From a bacterium (GTDB taxonomy: Bacteria > Zixibacteria > MSB-5A5 > GN15 > FEB-12): DNA of 64,000 bases. Where the stretch lies: contig JADJGQ010000003.1 of NCBI GenBank assembly GCA_016708025.1, positions 1 to 64,000 of the forward strand. The letters run 5' to 3'. The notes under the pieces are model-generated. The model was not told the DNA's origin, searched no databases, and saw only the letters and a list, made by a program, of their open reading frames with translations. This document shows positions 19,807 to 28,153 of this stretch, in pieces. Position numbers and translations under genes: made by a program. Positions within the stretch are counted from its first letter, which is position 1. Each line of letters starts with the position of its first letter.

Positions 19807-19834
19807 AGTATAATCAGTTTTCCACGGCTGGCAA
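19807..19834 (-). promoter_or_regulatory. Promoter of tRNA-Leu
   Basis: Minus strand: -35 TTGCCA (19829-19834), 16-base spacer, -10 TATACT (19807-19812). Transcription would begin near 19800, about 32 bases before the tRNA 5' end. Confidence 0.65.
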
Positions 19835-19992
19835 GTGCCAATCTTACCCATGTTTCCTTGTTGCCTTGACCTGTTGTTGCATATACTTTTGCAGCTAAGG
19901 AGCCGTACAATCACCGCCATATCCACCTATGTTCAGACAATACCGGAATTCTTGCAGACCCTCCACCGACACCATAAGCAACTGCCTGACAA

Positions 19993-21909
19993 ATGCTTAA
20001 CGATACCGGTCACCTCACGCCATCAACGGATTCGGATTCACCCAAAGGGTACGTCTTTTCCTGGGTCGAGAGATCGATACTCGTCGGACTGATCCTGATT
20101 CTGGCCGTAGTCGGCTTTCAGCTCTTCGGACAATTCAAGAACTACACTTACCAATCGCCGGGCCATGTCACCGATCTTATCCGCGCCCGCTTGTGGTCAC
20201 TCGGCTGGCTCTCTGTTTCGCTCTTTGTTCTCTACCTGATGCGTCGACGGCCGCTAGCTCCATTCCTCGCCGTGTTTGCCGTGTCGGCCTATTTCCTGAT
20301 CCAGTACGGATATCTCTTTCGCGGTACCGAATATGGCACAAACGGCCACTGGGGTGACAACGGGAATCGCCTGGCCGCAATATGCAAAATGATGGCCTAT
20401 GGTTCTTTCTTTCAAGACTGGTATCTGAAAGATCTTCCAAGTTTTTATCCCCCCGGCTGGTTTGCGTTGATGGCAGTGTATGCAAAGACCATTGGGATCG
20501 AGGCGTATCAGACAGTTAAGTGGGGTTATTTCCTGATCTTTCTGGTCTACCCCTGGTTGCTGTACTTCTCTTGGAGACGGCTCCTTTCACCATCTGCCAG
20601 CGCCCTGACCGCATTGATCGTGCTGTTCCTCGGCTACAAGTACATGGACTGGATCTATTACGAATCGATCTCCGCCAGCCTGTTCATTCCCTGGTGGTTG
20701 TCCTACTTTGAACGAGGGTTTGGTGCTGACCCTGACGCGAAGATATTCGGTTGGCGTGAGTACGTGGTCGGATCACTTATCGGCGGTTGCATCTTCATGA
20801 TCTACTACTATTGGTTTCTGATAGTCGCTGTCGCAACGCCGATCATTCTCTTCGCCACGTATTATCGGACACGATCACTCAGCGCGCTCTGGCGCGAAGT
20901 CAGGCATAAGCTGATTCTCGCTGCGGGAGTCGCGATTGTCAGCGCCGTCTACTGGGCTCCCCTGCTTCGCGCGATCCGGCGGTTCGGGGCGGAGTCGATG
21001 CAGCATCTCTGGTTCAAGGAGAGACACCTTGATCTGACACGCGAATGGCCGTCGTTTTCTCTCGAAGTTTTCCTGATCCTCGGAGGTGTCTTCGCCGCCT
21101 TTTATCTCTGGCGGGCATGGGGCAATGGGAAGATGGTCTACTTCTATATCGGCTGTCTGCTGTTGATAATCCTCGATCGCATTCTCAATATTGAACACTC
21201 TTCACTTCAGACACGCAAGATCATCGAATTCGCCCACGTCTTTGCGATCATACCGCTTGGAGCCGCGATGCTGGAATGGTGGAAACAGACCGATGGACAT
21301 GCCAATCTTCGGCGCGGATTAGTCGGAGTTGTGATCGTTTGTTTGTTCGTTGTCGCAAATGCTCAGGCCGAACCGCGATCTGAAGAGTTCTACAAGTTTG
21401 CGGTCAACTCGCGAATGCCGGCAAAAGACCTGACCCCATTTCGGTCGGTGAATACCAATGGGACAGTCTTCCTTACTCAGAACTACATTGAGGCAGTTTA
21501 TCTGCCGTACTACCTCTTTATTCCCTTGAACAATATGACCGCTCACACCGCCGGACGTTACAGCCAGCGCGAGCTGTTTATTCAGCAGGCGGCAAAAATA
21601 GTGGAACCGGAATTATTGGCGTACGCGCTACGATACAATCGTTACAGTCCGATTGACTATCTCTATCTGCCAATCGACAGCGCCACCGGTCGGGTCAATA
21701 TCTCGCTGTACCAGGCTGCATTCAACAAAATGGCATCGCCGCTGCTTTATCGTTTTGCAAGTGACCTCAGAAGTGGTCCAGAGTCATTTCTCTTGAAACA
21801 TGCAGCGGGGATATATGAAATCCAGGCGCTCCCGCGCACACACACTACCGATGAGCAGCTCCGCTCACGCTACCCGGATATGTACTGGCATCTGGAGCCG
21901 ATAGACTAG
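19993..21909 (+). CDS. GT-C membrane glycosyltransferase, AftA-like
   Basis: 638 residues with about a dozen membrane segments. The N-terminal part contains DNGNRLAAICKMMAYG and LPSFYPPGWFALMA, which resemble the conserved loop of the mycobacterial arabinofuranosyltransferase AftA (the FYPPGWF motif). A non-membrane C-terminal region of about 180 residues follows the last helix. Such enzymes use a lipid-linked sugar donor and act on the outer side of the inner membrane. No strong ribosome site precedes ATG 19993. A -10-like TATACT at 19882-19887 is the only promoter element I see. Its stop overlaps that of the convergent epimerase. With the neighbouring GT2, epimerase and C5-epimerase-like genes it suggests a surface-glycan locus. 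The family is fairly sure; the AftA relation is an inference from motifs. Confidence 0.65.
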   Translation: MLNDTGHLTPSTDSDSPKGYVFSWVERSILVGLILILAVVGFQLFGQFKNYTYQSPGHVTDLIRARLWSLGWLSVSLFVLYLMRRRPLAPFLAVFAVSAYFLIQYGYLFRGTEYGTNGHWGDNGNRLAAICKMMAYGSFFQDWYLKDLPSFYPPGWFALMAVYAKTIGIEAYQTVKWGYFLIFLVYPWLLYFSWRRLLSPSASALTALIVLFLGYKYMDWIYYESISASLFIPWWLSYFERGFGADPDAKIFGWREYVVGSLIGGCIFMIYYYWFLIVAVATPIILFATYYRTRSLSALWREVRHKLILAAGVAIVSAVYWAPLLRAIRRFGAESMQHLWFKERHLDLTREWPSFSLEVFLILGGVFAAFYLWRAWGNGKMVYFYIGCLLLIILDRILNIEHSSLQTRKIIEFAHVFAIIPLGAAMLEWWKQTDGHANLRRGLVGVVIVCLFVVANAQAEPRSEEFYKFAVNSRMPAKDLTPFRSVNTNGTVFLTQNYIEAVYLPYYLFIPLNNMTAHTAGRYSQRELFIQQAAKIVEPELLAYALRYNRYSPIDYLYLPIDSATGRVNISLYQAAFNKMASPLLYRFASDLRSGPESFLLKHAAGIYEIQALPRTHTTDEQLRSRYPDMYWHLEPID

Positions 21910-22880
21910 AGCAGTCGGGCTGTTCCGACTTGTTGCTGTTTAAACCACTCGACCGTCCGTCGCAAACCTTCTTCGAGGCCGACCTGCGGGACCCAGCGAA
22001 GGCGCATCCGGATCAATTCGATATTGAGTACGCGTCTGCGGATATTGTCGATATCTCGTCGGTCGATATGCACCGGCTCGATCGTTGACTTCATCAGCTT
22101 GGCGATCAATCTGGCTAGTTCGCCGACCCTGGTTTCCACACCGGTGCCGAGATTGTAGGCCATCCCCTCCGATCGTGGCGACAACAATGCAACGAGTGTC
22201 GCATCAACCGCATCATCGACATACGTGAAATCGCGCGTTTGCTGGCCATCGCCATGGATCTGCGGGGCCTCGCCACGGGCGATCAACTCCATGAATTTGG
22301 AGACAACGCCGCAGTACGGATTGGCCGGGTCTTGTTTGGGACCATACACATTTGAATAGCGAACCGAGCCAACCGGGATTCCGTATGACTCATAAAATGC
22401 CAGGCAATAATTCTCGCCCGCCAACTTGGATACGGAGTATGGCGAAAAAGTGATCGTCCGTTCATCCTCGCAGATCGGAATGATCTTCGGGTTACCGTAG
22501 ACAGAGGCTGAAGAAGTATAGACGATCCGCTCGACTCCAAACTCTTTGGCGGCCATCAACACATTCAGCGTCCCCCCGATATTGGTCGCATAGTCCTCGC
22601 GGGGATTTTTGGTCGAAATGATGATATTGCGCGCCGCCATGTGAGCAACGAAGTCAGCTTCTTTCACCAGTTTGTTCACCAGCGATTCATCAGTGACCGA
22701 GCCTTCAACAAATCGAACCTTCAGGTCGGAGTCGAGATTCGACAGTTTTCCCGTGAACAGGTCATCCAGTACGGTAACTATCCCGCCTGCTCGGCAAACT
22801 CGGGCGGTCAGATTGGAACCGACAAATCCGGCGCCGCCGGTTATCAGCACACGTTTACCATCAAAATTGATATCCGTCAT
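21906..22880 (-). CDS. NAD-dependent nucleotide-sugar epimerase/dehydratase (extended SDR)
   Basis: 324 residues. The Rossmann motif GGAGFVGSNL starts at residue 14. The extended-SDR catalytic set is present: Ser-Ala-Ser (TSSASVYG), then YSVSK with catalytic Tyr and Lys. Downstream motifs (RYSNVYGP, RDFTYVDDAV) match UDP-glucose 4-epimerase and related enzymes. Its ATG at 22880 lies one base after the stop of the upstream GT2 gene (22882), so the pair is an operon. It probably makes a nucleotide sugar for the glycan built by the neighbouring transferases; the exact substrate cannot be read. Confidence 0.85.
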   Translation of the reverse strand: MTDINFDGKRVLITGGAGFVGSNLTARVCRAGGIVTVLDDLFTGKLSNLDSDLKVRFVEGSVTDESLVNKLVKEADFVAHMAARNIIISTKNPREDYATNIGGTLNVLMAAKEFGVERIVYTSSASVYGNPKIIPICEDERTITFSPYSVSKLAGENYCLAFYESYGIPVGSVRYSNVYGPKQDPANPYCGVVSKFMELIARGEAPQIHGDGQQTRDFTYVDDAVDATLVALLSPRSEGMAYNLGTGVETRVGELARLIAKLMKSTIEPVHIDRRDIDNIRRRVLNIELIRMRLRWVPQVGLEEGLRRTVEWFKQQQVGTARLL

Positions 22881-22881
22881 A

Positions 22882-23661
22882 CTATTTCCTCAGGCCGAAT
22901 CGCAAAAAGAAGATCGGGCGGGCCAGCCGCCACCAATCGCGAAACGGTTTCATTTTTGAATACTGCTTTTTCTCCCCGTGGTAATAGACGGTGATCGGCA
23001 TCTCGATCACCTGCACGTTTCTCGACTGCACTGCTTTGTAGAGTAGATATGGCTCCAATTCATAGGTATTGAGCCATGGCTGGTCCAGATTAATCGCCGG
23101 ATCATCCAACAAACTCAGATAGAACGCGCGGAAGCCGTTCGTTCCATCGGTGATCCGGGAGAAGGTCATCAGGCTGAAGACCAACGAGTAAAGCCGCGTG
23201 GTGATCTCTCTGAATAGTGGTGGATTGACCGCCTGTCCTCCCAGGAGCCGACGCGAGCCCTGGATGAAATGGCGCGGAGATTCCCGCAACTTCTCCAGCA
23301 CCGGTCCAAGTTCTTTCGGTTCGTGCTGGTCATCGCCCGACATGATCACCGCAATCCCAAAGCCATGGGCTTTCCCATATTGGAGCCCGCTCCGAATTCC
23401 CGCTCCAACCCCCAGGTTGCGTTCATGTCGGATCACAATCGCCCCAGCGGCAGTCGCCTCGGCAAACGTGCTGTCGGTCGAGCAGTCATCGGCCACCAGA
23501 ACGGCATCTGCCAGTCCAGTCGCCCTTACTTTCTCGACAACTCGCCCGATCTTACCCGCTTCATTGTAAGCGGGCAGAATGCAGAGGACACGTCCTCCCC
23601 TGCCAGTAGGATTATCCAACCCGGCTGTTCTGGGCTCATCTGCTTTGGGAACCTGTTCCAA
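22882..23661 (-). CDS. Family 2 glycosyltransferase
   Basis: 259 residues. GT-A fold features: VLCILPAYNEAGKIGRVVEKV at the N-terminus, DDCSTDST, and MSGDDQHEP in place of the usual DxD-type motif, as in dolichyl-phosphate-mannose synthase-like enzymes. A C-terminal segment (YHGEKKQYSKMKPFRDWWRL) is typical of polyprenyl-phosphate glycosyltransferases that feed GT-C enzymes. It is co-oriented and almost contiguous with the epimerase. It could load the lipid donor used by the GT-C protein at 19993-21909. Confidence 0.85.
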   Translation of the reverse strand: MEQVPKADEPRTAGLDNPTGRGGRVLCILPAYNEAGKIGRVVEKVRATGLADAVLVADDCSTDSTFAEATAAGAIVIRHERNLGVGAGIRSGLQYGKAHGFGIAVIMSGDDQHEPKELGPVLEKLRESPRHFIQGSRRLLGGQAVNPPLFREITTRLYSLVFSLMTFSRITDGTNGFRAFYLSLLDDPAINLDQPWLNTYELEPYLLYKAVQSRNVQVIEMPITVYYHGEKKQYSKMKPFRDWWRLARPIFFLRFGLRK

Positions 23662-23742
23662 TGGAAATTGCTACCTCCAGAGAAGAAAGTAGCCCCGATG
23701 CTCTCTCTTGTCAACTGGGTTTCCGCCGGATATCTTGGAGCA

Positions 23743-24717
23743 ATGAACAGGGTGCATAAAATCAGACAGCTACTTATATGGCCGATCATTCTCTGCGGAT
23801 TGATCGGTTGTTCCCCCCAGTCCCCGCCCGGTCTGGCACTCCCCTTTGACAGCGCTCACGCCGAACCGCAACCGATCATCGAAATGACTCTGATCCGCTC
23901 TCCCAACATGAATGTTGATATCAACGCGGCATCCAGATTTGTCGAGCCGATGGATGCAGACAGTATTGAGTTGTTCGTGACCGAGACCGGCGAAAAAGTA
24001 TATCATCCGGTCTTTCTCTGTAATCGATCGCTGCAGTTCATCGCGGCGTTCGTTCGCACGAACGACAGTTTGTTTCTTCGACGCGCCGAAAAGTACGCCT
24101 CCAAGCTCGTTACTCTGTCACAGGACTTTCACGGCGCGCTGTTTGCCCCCTATTCCTTTGATCACGAGGTGCACAACCAGCGACGCTGGCTACTCAAAGC
24201 TCCCTTTCATTCCGGAATGGCCCAGGGGCAAATGCTGGGAGTGATGAGTCGCCTTGCACTTCTCACTCGAGAACAGTCATACCTTGACCACTCACACCAG
24301 CTGTTCGAGTCACTGACACGGATCCAACAACGAGACATGCCCTGGGTATCGCGGGTCGATACAGCGGGTTATTTCTGGATCGAAGAATTCACGCTCGAAG
24401 GTGGAGTGGATCAGACGCTCAACGGGTATATCGCGGCCCTGTACGGTCTGTATGATTACTGGAATCTGACCAAAGATCCTCGCGCACGACGCATGTGGGA
24501 TGCATCGCTCACCACTTTGAAGCGCTACCTTCCGGAATTCTGTCGCACTGGTATCGGGAGTTATTATTGCCTCGGTCATCATGAGGGGGCCAACGATGAG
24601 TACCATCGTTTGCATATTAGTATGTGCCGCGAACTGCACCGTCTGACCGGTGACGAATTTTATCTGGAGATCGCTCGCCGACTCAACAGCGACCACCCGT
24701 TGGTCGATCCATTCTGA
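23743..24717 (+). CDS. Lipoprotein with D-glucuronyl C5-epimerase-like domain
   Basis: 324 residues. ATG 23743 has GGAG just upstream and starts a lipoprotein signal with lipobox LIGC (lipidated Cys near residue 23). The body is an alpha/alpha-toroid: HSGMAQGQMLGVMSRLALLT, then FWIEEFTLEGG and LNGYIAALYGLYDYW. These match the conserved core of the C-terminal domain of D-glucuronyl C5-epimerases (SGMGQG ... VLNGF..LIGLYD). If that is right, it modifies uronic acids of an exported polysaccharide at the cell surface. It is divergent from the GT2/epimerase operon and followed by a terminator. Other alpha/alpha-toroid glycan enzymes are possible. Confidence 0.55.
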   Translation: MNRVHKIRQLLIWPIILCGLIGCSPQSPPGLALPFDSAHAEPQPIIEMTLIRSPNMNVDINAASRFVEPMDADSIELFVTETGEKVYHPVFLCNRSLQFIAAFVRTNDSLFLRRAEKYASKLVTLSQDFHGALFAPYSFDHEVHNQRRWLLKAPFHSGMAQGQMLGVMSRLALLTREQSYLDHSHQLFESLTRIQQRDMPWVSRVDTAGYFWIEEFTLEGGVDQTLNGYIAALYGLYDYWNLTKDPRARRMWDASLTTLKRYLPEFCRTGIGSYYCLGHHEGANDEYHRLHISMCRELHRLTGDEFYLEIARRLNSDHPLVDPF

Positions 24718-24728
24718 TCAAGCCGCAC

Positions 24729-24760
24729 AAAAAAACCGCCCGGTGACGGGCGGCTCTTTC
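24729..24760. terminator. Bidirectional terminator
   Basis: A seven-pair GC stem (CCGCCCG/CGGGCGG, 24736-24753) with a GTGA loop. Seven T follow on the minus strand and a T-rich run on the plus strand. It separates the convergent C5-epimerase-like and sigma factor genes. Confidence 0.9.
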
Positions 24761-24780
24761 TTTGTGATGTAAGACAGCAC

Positions 24781-25635
24781 TCAGTTCAGGTAGGCGCGCA
24801 ACGAACGGCTGCGTGAGGCATGCCGAAGGCGGCGGATCGCCTTTTCCTTGATCTGCCGGACACGTTCTCGCGTGAGCGAAAACCGCGCCCCGATCTCCTC
24901 CAGAGTCAACGCTTTCTCGTGATTCAGCCCGAAATAGAGGTTGATCACCTCTGCTTCGCGGGCCGTCAGCGTATCCAGCGCTTTTTCGATCTCCACCCGC
25001 AACGACTGGCTCAACAGCGCTTCATCCGGTGACGGCTGGAACTCATCCTCGAGAATATCGATGAGTGAGTTATCCTCCGAAACCGAGAATGGCGCATCAA
25101 GCGACAGATGCGAATTGGAGATCTTGAGCGTGTCGGACACTTCACCCTCGGACAACTCCAGTTCCTTGGCGATCTCTTCCGGAGAAGGTTCACGCCCCAG
25201 TCCCTGTTCGAGACGGCTGGAGATCTTGCCGATCTTGTGAAGGGTGCCGACCCGGTTCAACGGGAGTCGGACGATACGACTCTGCTCGGCCAATGCCTGC
25301 AGGATCGCCTGGCGGATCCACCAGACCGCATAGCTGATGAACTTGAAGCCACGGGTCTCGTCAAATCGTTTTGCCGCTTTGATGAGACCGATGTTCCCCT
25401 CATTGATCAGGTCAGCCAGCGATAACCCTTGATTCTGATACTGTTTGGCGACCGAGACGACGAAGCGCAGGTTGGCTTTGGTCAGTTTTTCCAGGGCCTT
25501 TTTATCGCCCTGCTTGATTCTTCTAGCCAGACGCACTTCTTCATCGGCCGTAATAAGAGGCGTTTCCCCTATCTCGCGAAGATACAGGTCCAGCGATCTG
25601 TCTTCATCGCGATATTTGAGGGATTGCTTAGCCAC
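24781..25635 (-). CDS. rpoD: Primary-type RNA polymerase sigma-70 factor
   Basis: 284 residues with sigma regions in order: 1.2 (DLYLREIGETPLI), 2 (LRFVVSVAKQY, LADLINEGNIGLIKAAKRFD, FKFISYAVWWIRQAI), 3 (ALAEQSRIVRLPLN), and 4 ending in the helix-turn-helix LTLEEIGARFSLTRERVRQI. There is no region 1.1, so it is much shorter than E. coli RpoD, as for primary sigma factors of many FCB bacteria. It probably directs the TTGACA/TATAAT-like promoters seen throughout the window. The start is a GTG at 25635 with GGAGAG about 13 bases upstream, a rather long spacing. A group 2 sigma factor cannot be excluded. Confidence 0.88.
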   Translation of the reverse strand: MAKQSLKYRDEDRSLDLYLREIGETPLITADEEVRLARRIKQGDKKALEKLTKANLRFVVSVAKQYQNQGLSLADLINEGNIGLIKAAKRFDETRGFKFISYAVWWIRQAILQALAEQSRIVRLPLNRVGTLHKIGKISSRLEQGLGREPSPEEIAKELELSEGEVSDTLKISNSHLSLDAPFSVSEDNSLIDILEDEFQPSPDEALLSQSLRVEIEKALDTLTAREAEVINLYFGLNHEKALTLEEIGARFSLTRERVRQIKEKAIRRLRHASRSRSLRAYLN

Positions 25636-25729
25636 GTGTTCTTACTCTCTCCTTCTGCTAAATAAACACCACTACTACTCTATTTCCAGGCTCCGCACTC
25701 CGCAGAGCTGAAACAGCACATTTGCCCGC

Positions 25730-27229
25730 TTACGGGCGCACAACTTTCCGCGCCACGGAGCCATCTGGCTCCTGAACGATTAACGGCACCCGCGAACGAT
25801 CCGATATACCCTGGTCAACCGTCACAATGTCGGTCGTACTGGTCACCGGCTCGGTGTTGACCTGCATGATGATCGTCCCTTCGGTAATCGAGGCGCGATC
25901 GGCCGGCGTGTTCGGATACACCCGGGCGACATAGACGCCCTCGACATGCGGAATCCCTAATTGCCGCGCAACCTCGGGTGTGAAATTGACCAACTGCATT
26001 CCCAGCCAGTCGACCGACCCGCCCGAAGGAGCCGTCCGGGTTCTCCGGCCAGACGCCGGATTGGCGGCCAGGAATTGCTCCTGATCGGCAACGGTAGCCT
26101 GTAACCCGATTTCATCACCATCACGCAAGACACGAACCGGAACGGTATTGCCGGTCTTCACGGTCGAAACAAGCACCGAGAACTGGTCGCTGTTATCGAC
26201 TTCATCACCATTGAATTTGACGATCACATCACCGCGTCGGATCCCCGCCTTTTCCGCAGGGGAACCAAGAAAAACGGAGTCGATCTTAACACCGCGCACC
26301 GCGGCCAGCCCCAGGCGCTTGGCATCACGCACGGTCAGATCAGACAACCAGACCCCAAGCCAACCACGGCTCACTTTACCCGATGCAATCAGGTCCGGGA
26401 CGACGGCCCGCGCGATGTTGATCGGAATCGCAAAACCGATTCCCACCGATGATCCGGTCGGACTCGAAATGGCGGCATTCACGCCGACGCACTCGCCGCG
26501 CAGATTTATGAGCGGCCCACCGGAGTTGCCTGGGTTGATCGAGGCATCGGTCTGGATGTAATTCTGAAAACGGGGAGTTTCGTCACCAAAGCGAAGATTA
26601 CTGCGTCCTTTGGCCGAAATTACGCCCACCGTGACGGTTCGCTCAAGCCCCTGCTGCGGGAAAGGGTTGCCAATCGCAATCGCCCAATCACCGACTTTGA
26701 GGTCGTTCGAATTGCCAAACGGAATGACTGTCACTTTCTCTTCCGGCTCCACTTTGATTACTGCAAGATCGGTAAACGGGTCGCTACCGACCAGCTTGGC
26801 TGGATATTCATATCCTGAGGCGGTTCGCACGATCAATTCGGCGGCATCTTTAACGACATGGTTGTTGGTCAGAATGTAGCCATCCTCACGGAAGAAAAAC
26901 CCGGAGCCCGACGACATCCCCATACCGCCGTGGTACCACCAGGGCCACTCCTGGTTTTCCGACCGAGCGGATACGTTGACCACGGCATTGGTGACGCGTT
27001 CTACAACCGATACAAAGGGAGATTCGAGTTCACCATTACGCTCAACAACCGGAAACGCACCGGTCTGGCTGATATTGGTGGGGATCTGCGCGATAGTTTC
27101 GCCGGACAGGTCAAACTGTGCTGAAATGATCAGCCCAGAGACCAGACAGATCACGGCAACCAGGATAATGGTTGCGAGACTGAGTCCGGATGCGCGATGT
27201 CTGACGGAATGGAAGCGATGATCTTCCAA
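25730..27229 (-). CDS. Membrane-anchored HtrA/Deg serine protease with two PDZ domains
   Basis: 499 residues from the TTG at 27229. A longer frame would begin at 27286, but that triplet is the -35 box of the promoter, so it cannot be translated. GGAGG at 27236-27240 stands six bases before the TTG. A cytoplasmic N-terminus and one membrane anchor (about residues 15-37) lead to the S1 domain with the full triad: His124 (NNHVV), Asp154 (FTDLAVIKV), Ser236 (NPGNSGGPLI). Two PDZ domains follow (about 300-395 and 410-495). It is the DegS/DegQ type of envelope quality-control protease: it degrades or senses misfolded proteins in the periplasm. It stands alone between a sigma factor gene and a divergent operon. 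Confidence 0.92.
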   Translation of the reverse strand: MEDHRFHSVRHRASGLSLATIILVAVICLVSGLIISAQFDLSGETIAQIPTNISQTGAFPVVERNGELESPFVSVVERVTNAVVNVSARSENQEWPWWYHGGMGMSSGSGFFFREDGYILTNNHVVKDAAELIVRTASGYEYPAKLVGSDPFTDLAVIKVEPEEKVTVIPFGNSNDLKVGDWAIAIGNPFPQQGLERTVTVGVISAKGRSNLRFGDETPRFQNYIQTDASINPGNSGGPLINLRGECVGVNAAISSPTGSSVGIGFAIPINIARAVVPDLIASGKVSRGWLGVWLSDLTVRDAKRLGLAAVRGVKIDSVFLGSPAEKAGIRRGDVIVKFNGDEVDNSDQFSVLVSTVKTGNTVPVRVLRDGDEIGLQATVADQEQFLAANPASGRRTRTAPSGGSVDWLGMQLVNFTPEVARQLGIPHVEGVYVARVYPNTPADRASITEGTIIMQVNTEPVTSTTDIVTVDQGISDRSRVPLIVQEPDGSVARKVVRP

Positions 27230-27235
27230 TGAATT

Positions 27236-27240
27236 CCTCC
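27236..27240 (-). promoter_or_regulatory. Ribosome site that fixes the htrA start
   Basis: GGAGG on the minus strand, six bases upstream of TTG 27229. With the promoter at 27258-27286 it shows that translation starts at this TTG and not further upstream. Confidence 0.85.
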
Positions 27241-27257
27241 AACCGGTTGAGCCGGGA

Positions 27258-27286
27258 AGTATATGGCTCGTTTGACGTTCTGTCAA
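27258..27286 (-). promoter_or_regulatory. Consensus sigma-70 promoter of htrA
   Basis: Minus strand: perfect -35 TTGACA (27281-27286), exactly 17 bases, then -10 TATACT (27258-27263). Transcription would begin near 27251, giving a leader of about 22 bases. One of the closest matches to consensus in the window. Confidence 0.85.
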
Positions 27287-27481
27287 GGTCTATGTATGCG
27301 ATTTCACGCAATTATCAGATGTTATAACGTTTCTCATGTCCATTTGATTCAAGTATTTCTTGTTTCCGTTCGTTTTTAATCGCTTGGCTTACAAACTATT
27401 ACACCTGTCCACCGGCTGGGTCATCCCCCGGGCGGTCAGGCAGTTGACTTCCGGTCCGCCACCCCTGTACCTTGGTCCATC

Positions 27482-28147
27482 ATGGCACAAGCTCCGGAAA
27501 TTGCCCAGCAGATCGTCGAGATCGGCCAGCGCCTTGCCCAAAAAGGGTTTATCGCCGGGGCTGACGGCAACATTTCCGCCCGAATCTCCCCCTCAGAGAT
27601 CATGGTCACCCCGTCCGGACTCCCTAAAGGAAGACTTGCTCAGGATGACTTAGTCTTGGTCGACCCGGCCGGCGCACATCTCCGAGGGTCCCGCAGAGCC
27701 TCCTCGGAACTGCTGATGCACCTGTTCGTCTACGGGCAACGTCCCGACATTATGGCCTGTGTTCACTCACATCCGCCGCATGTCACTGCATTTGCGGTAG
27801 TTGGCCGTCCATTGCCAACCGATGTCCTTCCAGAGGTGGTACTGGTTGTCGGGGAGATTCCATTGACCGATTATGCGGCGACCGGCACCGATGAGGTTCC
27901 CCGGGCGCTTGCGCCGTACATTGCGCGGGACAATGCATTTATTCTCGGTAACCATGGATTGCTGACAATCGGAAGAACTCTCGAGGAAGCCTGGGCACGC
28001 CATGAGACTGTCGAACATTACGCGCGAATTCTCTTGCTTGCGTCTCAGCTCGGCGATATCCGTGCATTGCCGCCCGCCGAGGTCACACGCCTCCGCGCGC
28101 TCAAAGAGAAACTCTTCGGGACAACCGCCAACCGGGCCGAAAGGTAG
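27482..28147 (+). CDS. Class II aldolase/adducin family protein
   Basis: 221 residues. Class II aldolase fold: N-terminal substrate loop GFIAGADGNISARI with TPSGLPKG, zinc ligands in HSHPPH, a further GNHGLLT with His, and a C-terminal helix carrying ARHETVEHYA. The nearest well-known relatives are L-fuculose-phosphate and ribulose-phosphate aldolases. First gene of a six-gene operon with a degenerate aminotransferase and folate and pantothenate genes. No ribosome site precedes ATG 27482. A possible promoter (TTGACT at 27444, TACCTT at 27468) would place the RNA start almost at the ATG, so it may be leaderless. The substrate is not known; a role in vitamin precursor synthesis is only suggested by context. 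Confidence 0.8.
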   Translation: MAQAPEIAQQIVEIGQRLAQKGFIAGADGNISARISPSEIMVTPSGLPKGRLAQDDLVLVDPAGAHLRGSRRASSELLMHLFVYGQRPDIMACVHSHPPHVTAFAVVGRPLPTDVLPEVVLVVGEIPLTDYAATGTDEVPRALAPYIARDNAFILGNHGLLTIGRTLEEAWARHETVEHYARILLLASQLGDIRALPPAEVTRLRALKEKLFGTTANRAER

Positions 28148-28153
28148 GTTTGG

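Noticed and set aside
19866..19887. TTGACC ... TATACT as a promoter for the AftA-like gene
   Set aside because: The spacer is only ten bases; at most the TATACT may serve as a -10 box with a poor -35.
23269..23742. N-terminal extension of the C5-epimerase-like lipoprotein
   Set aside because: It overlaps the antisense GT2 gene, and a lipoprotein signal begins at ATG 23743; the added residues look random.
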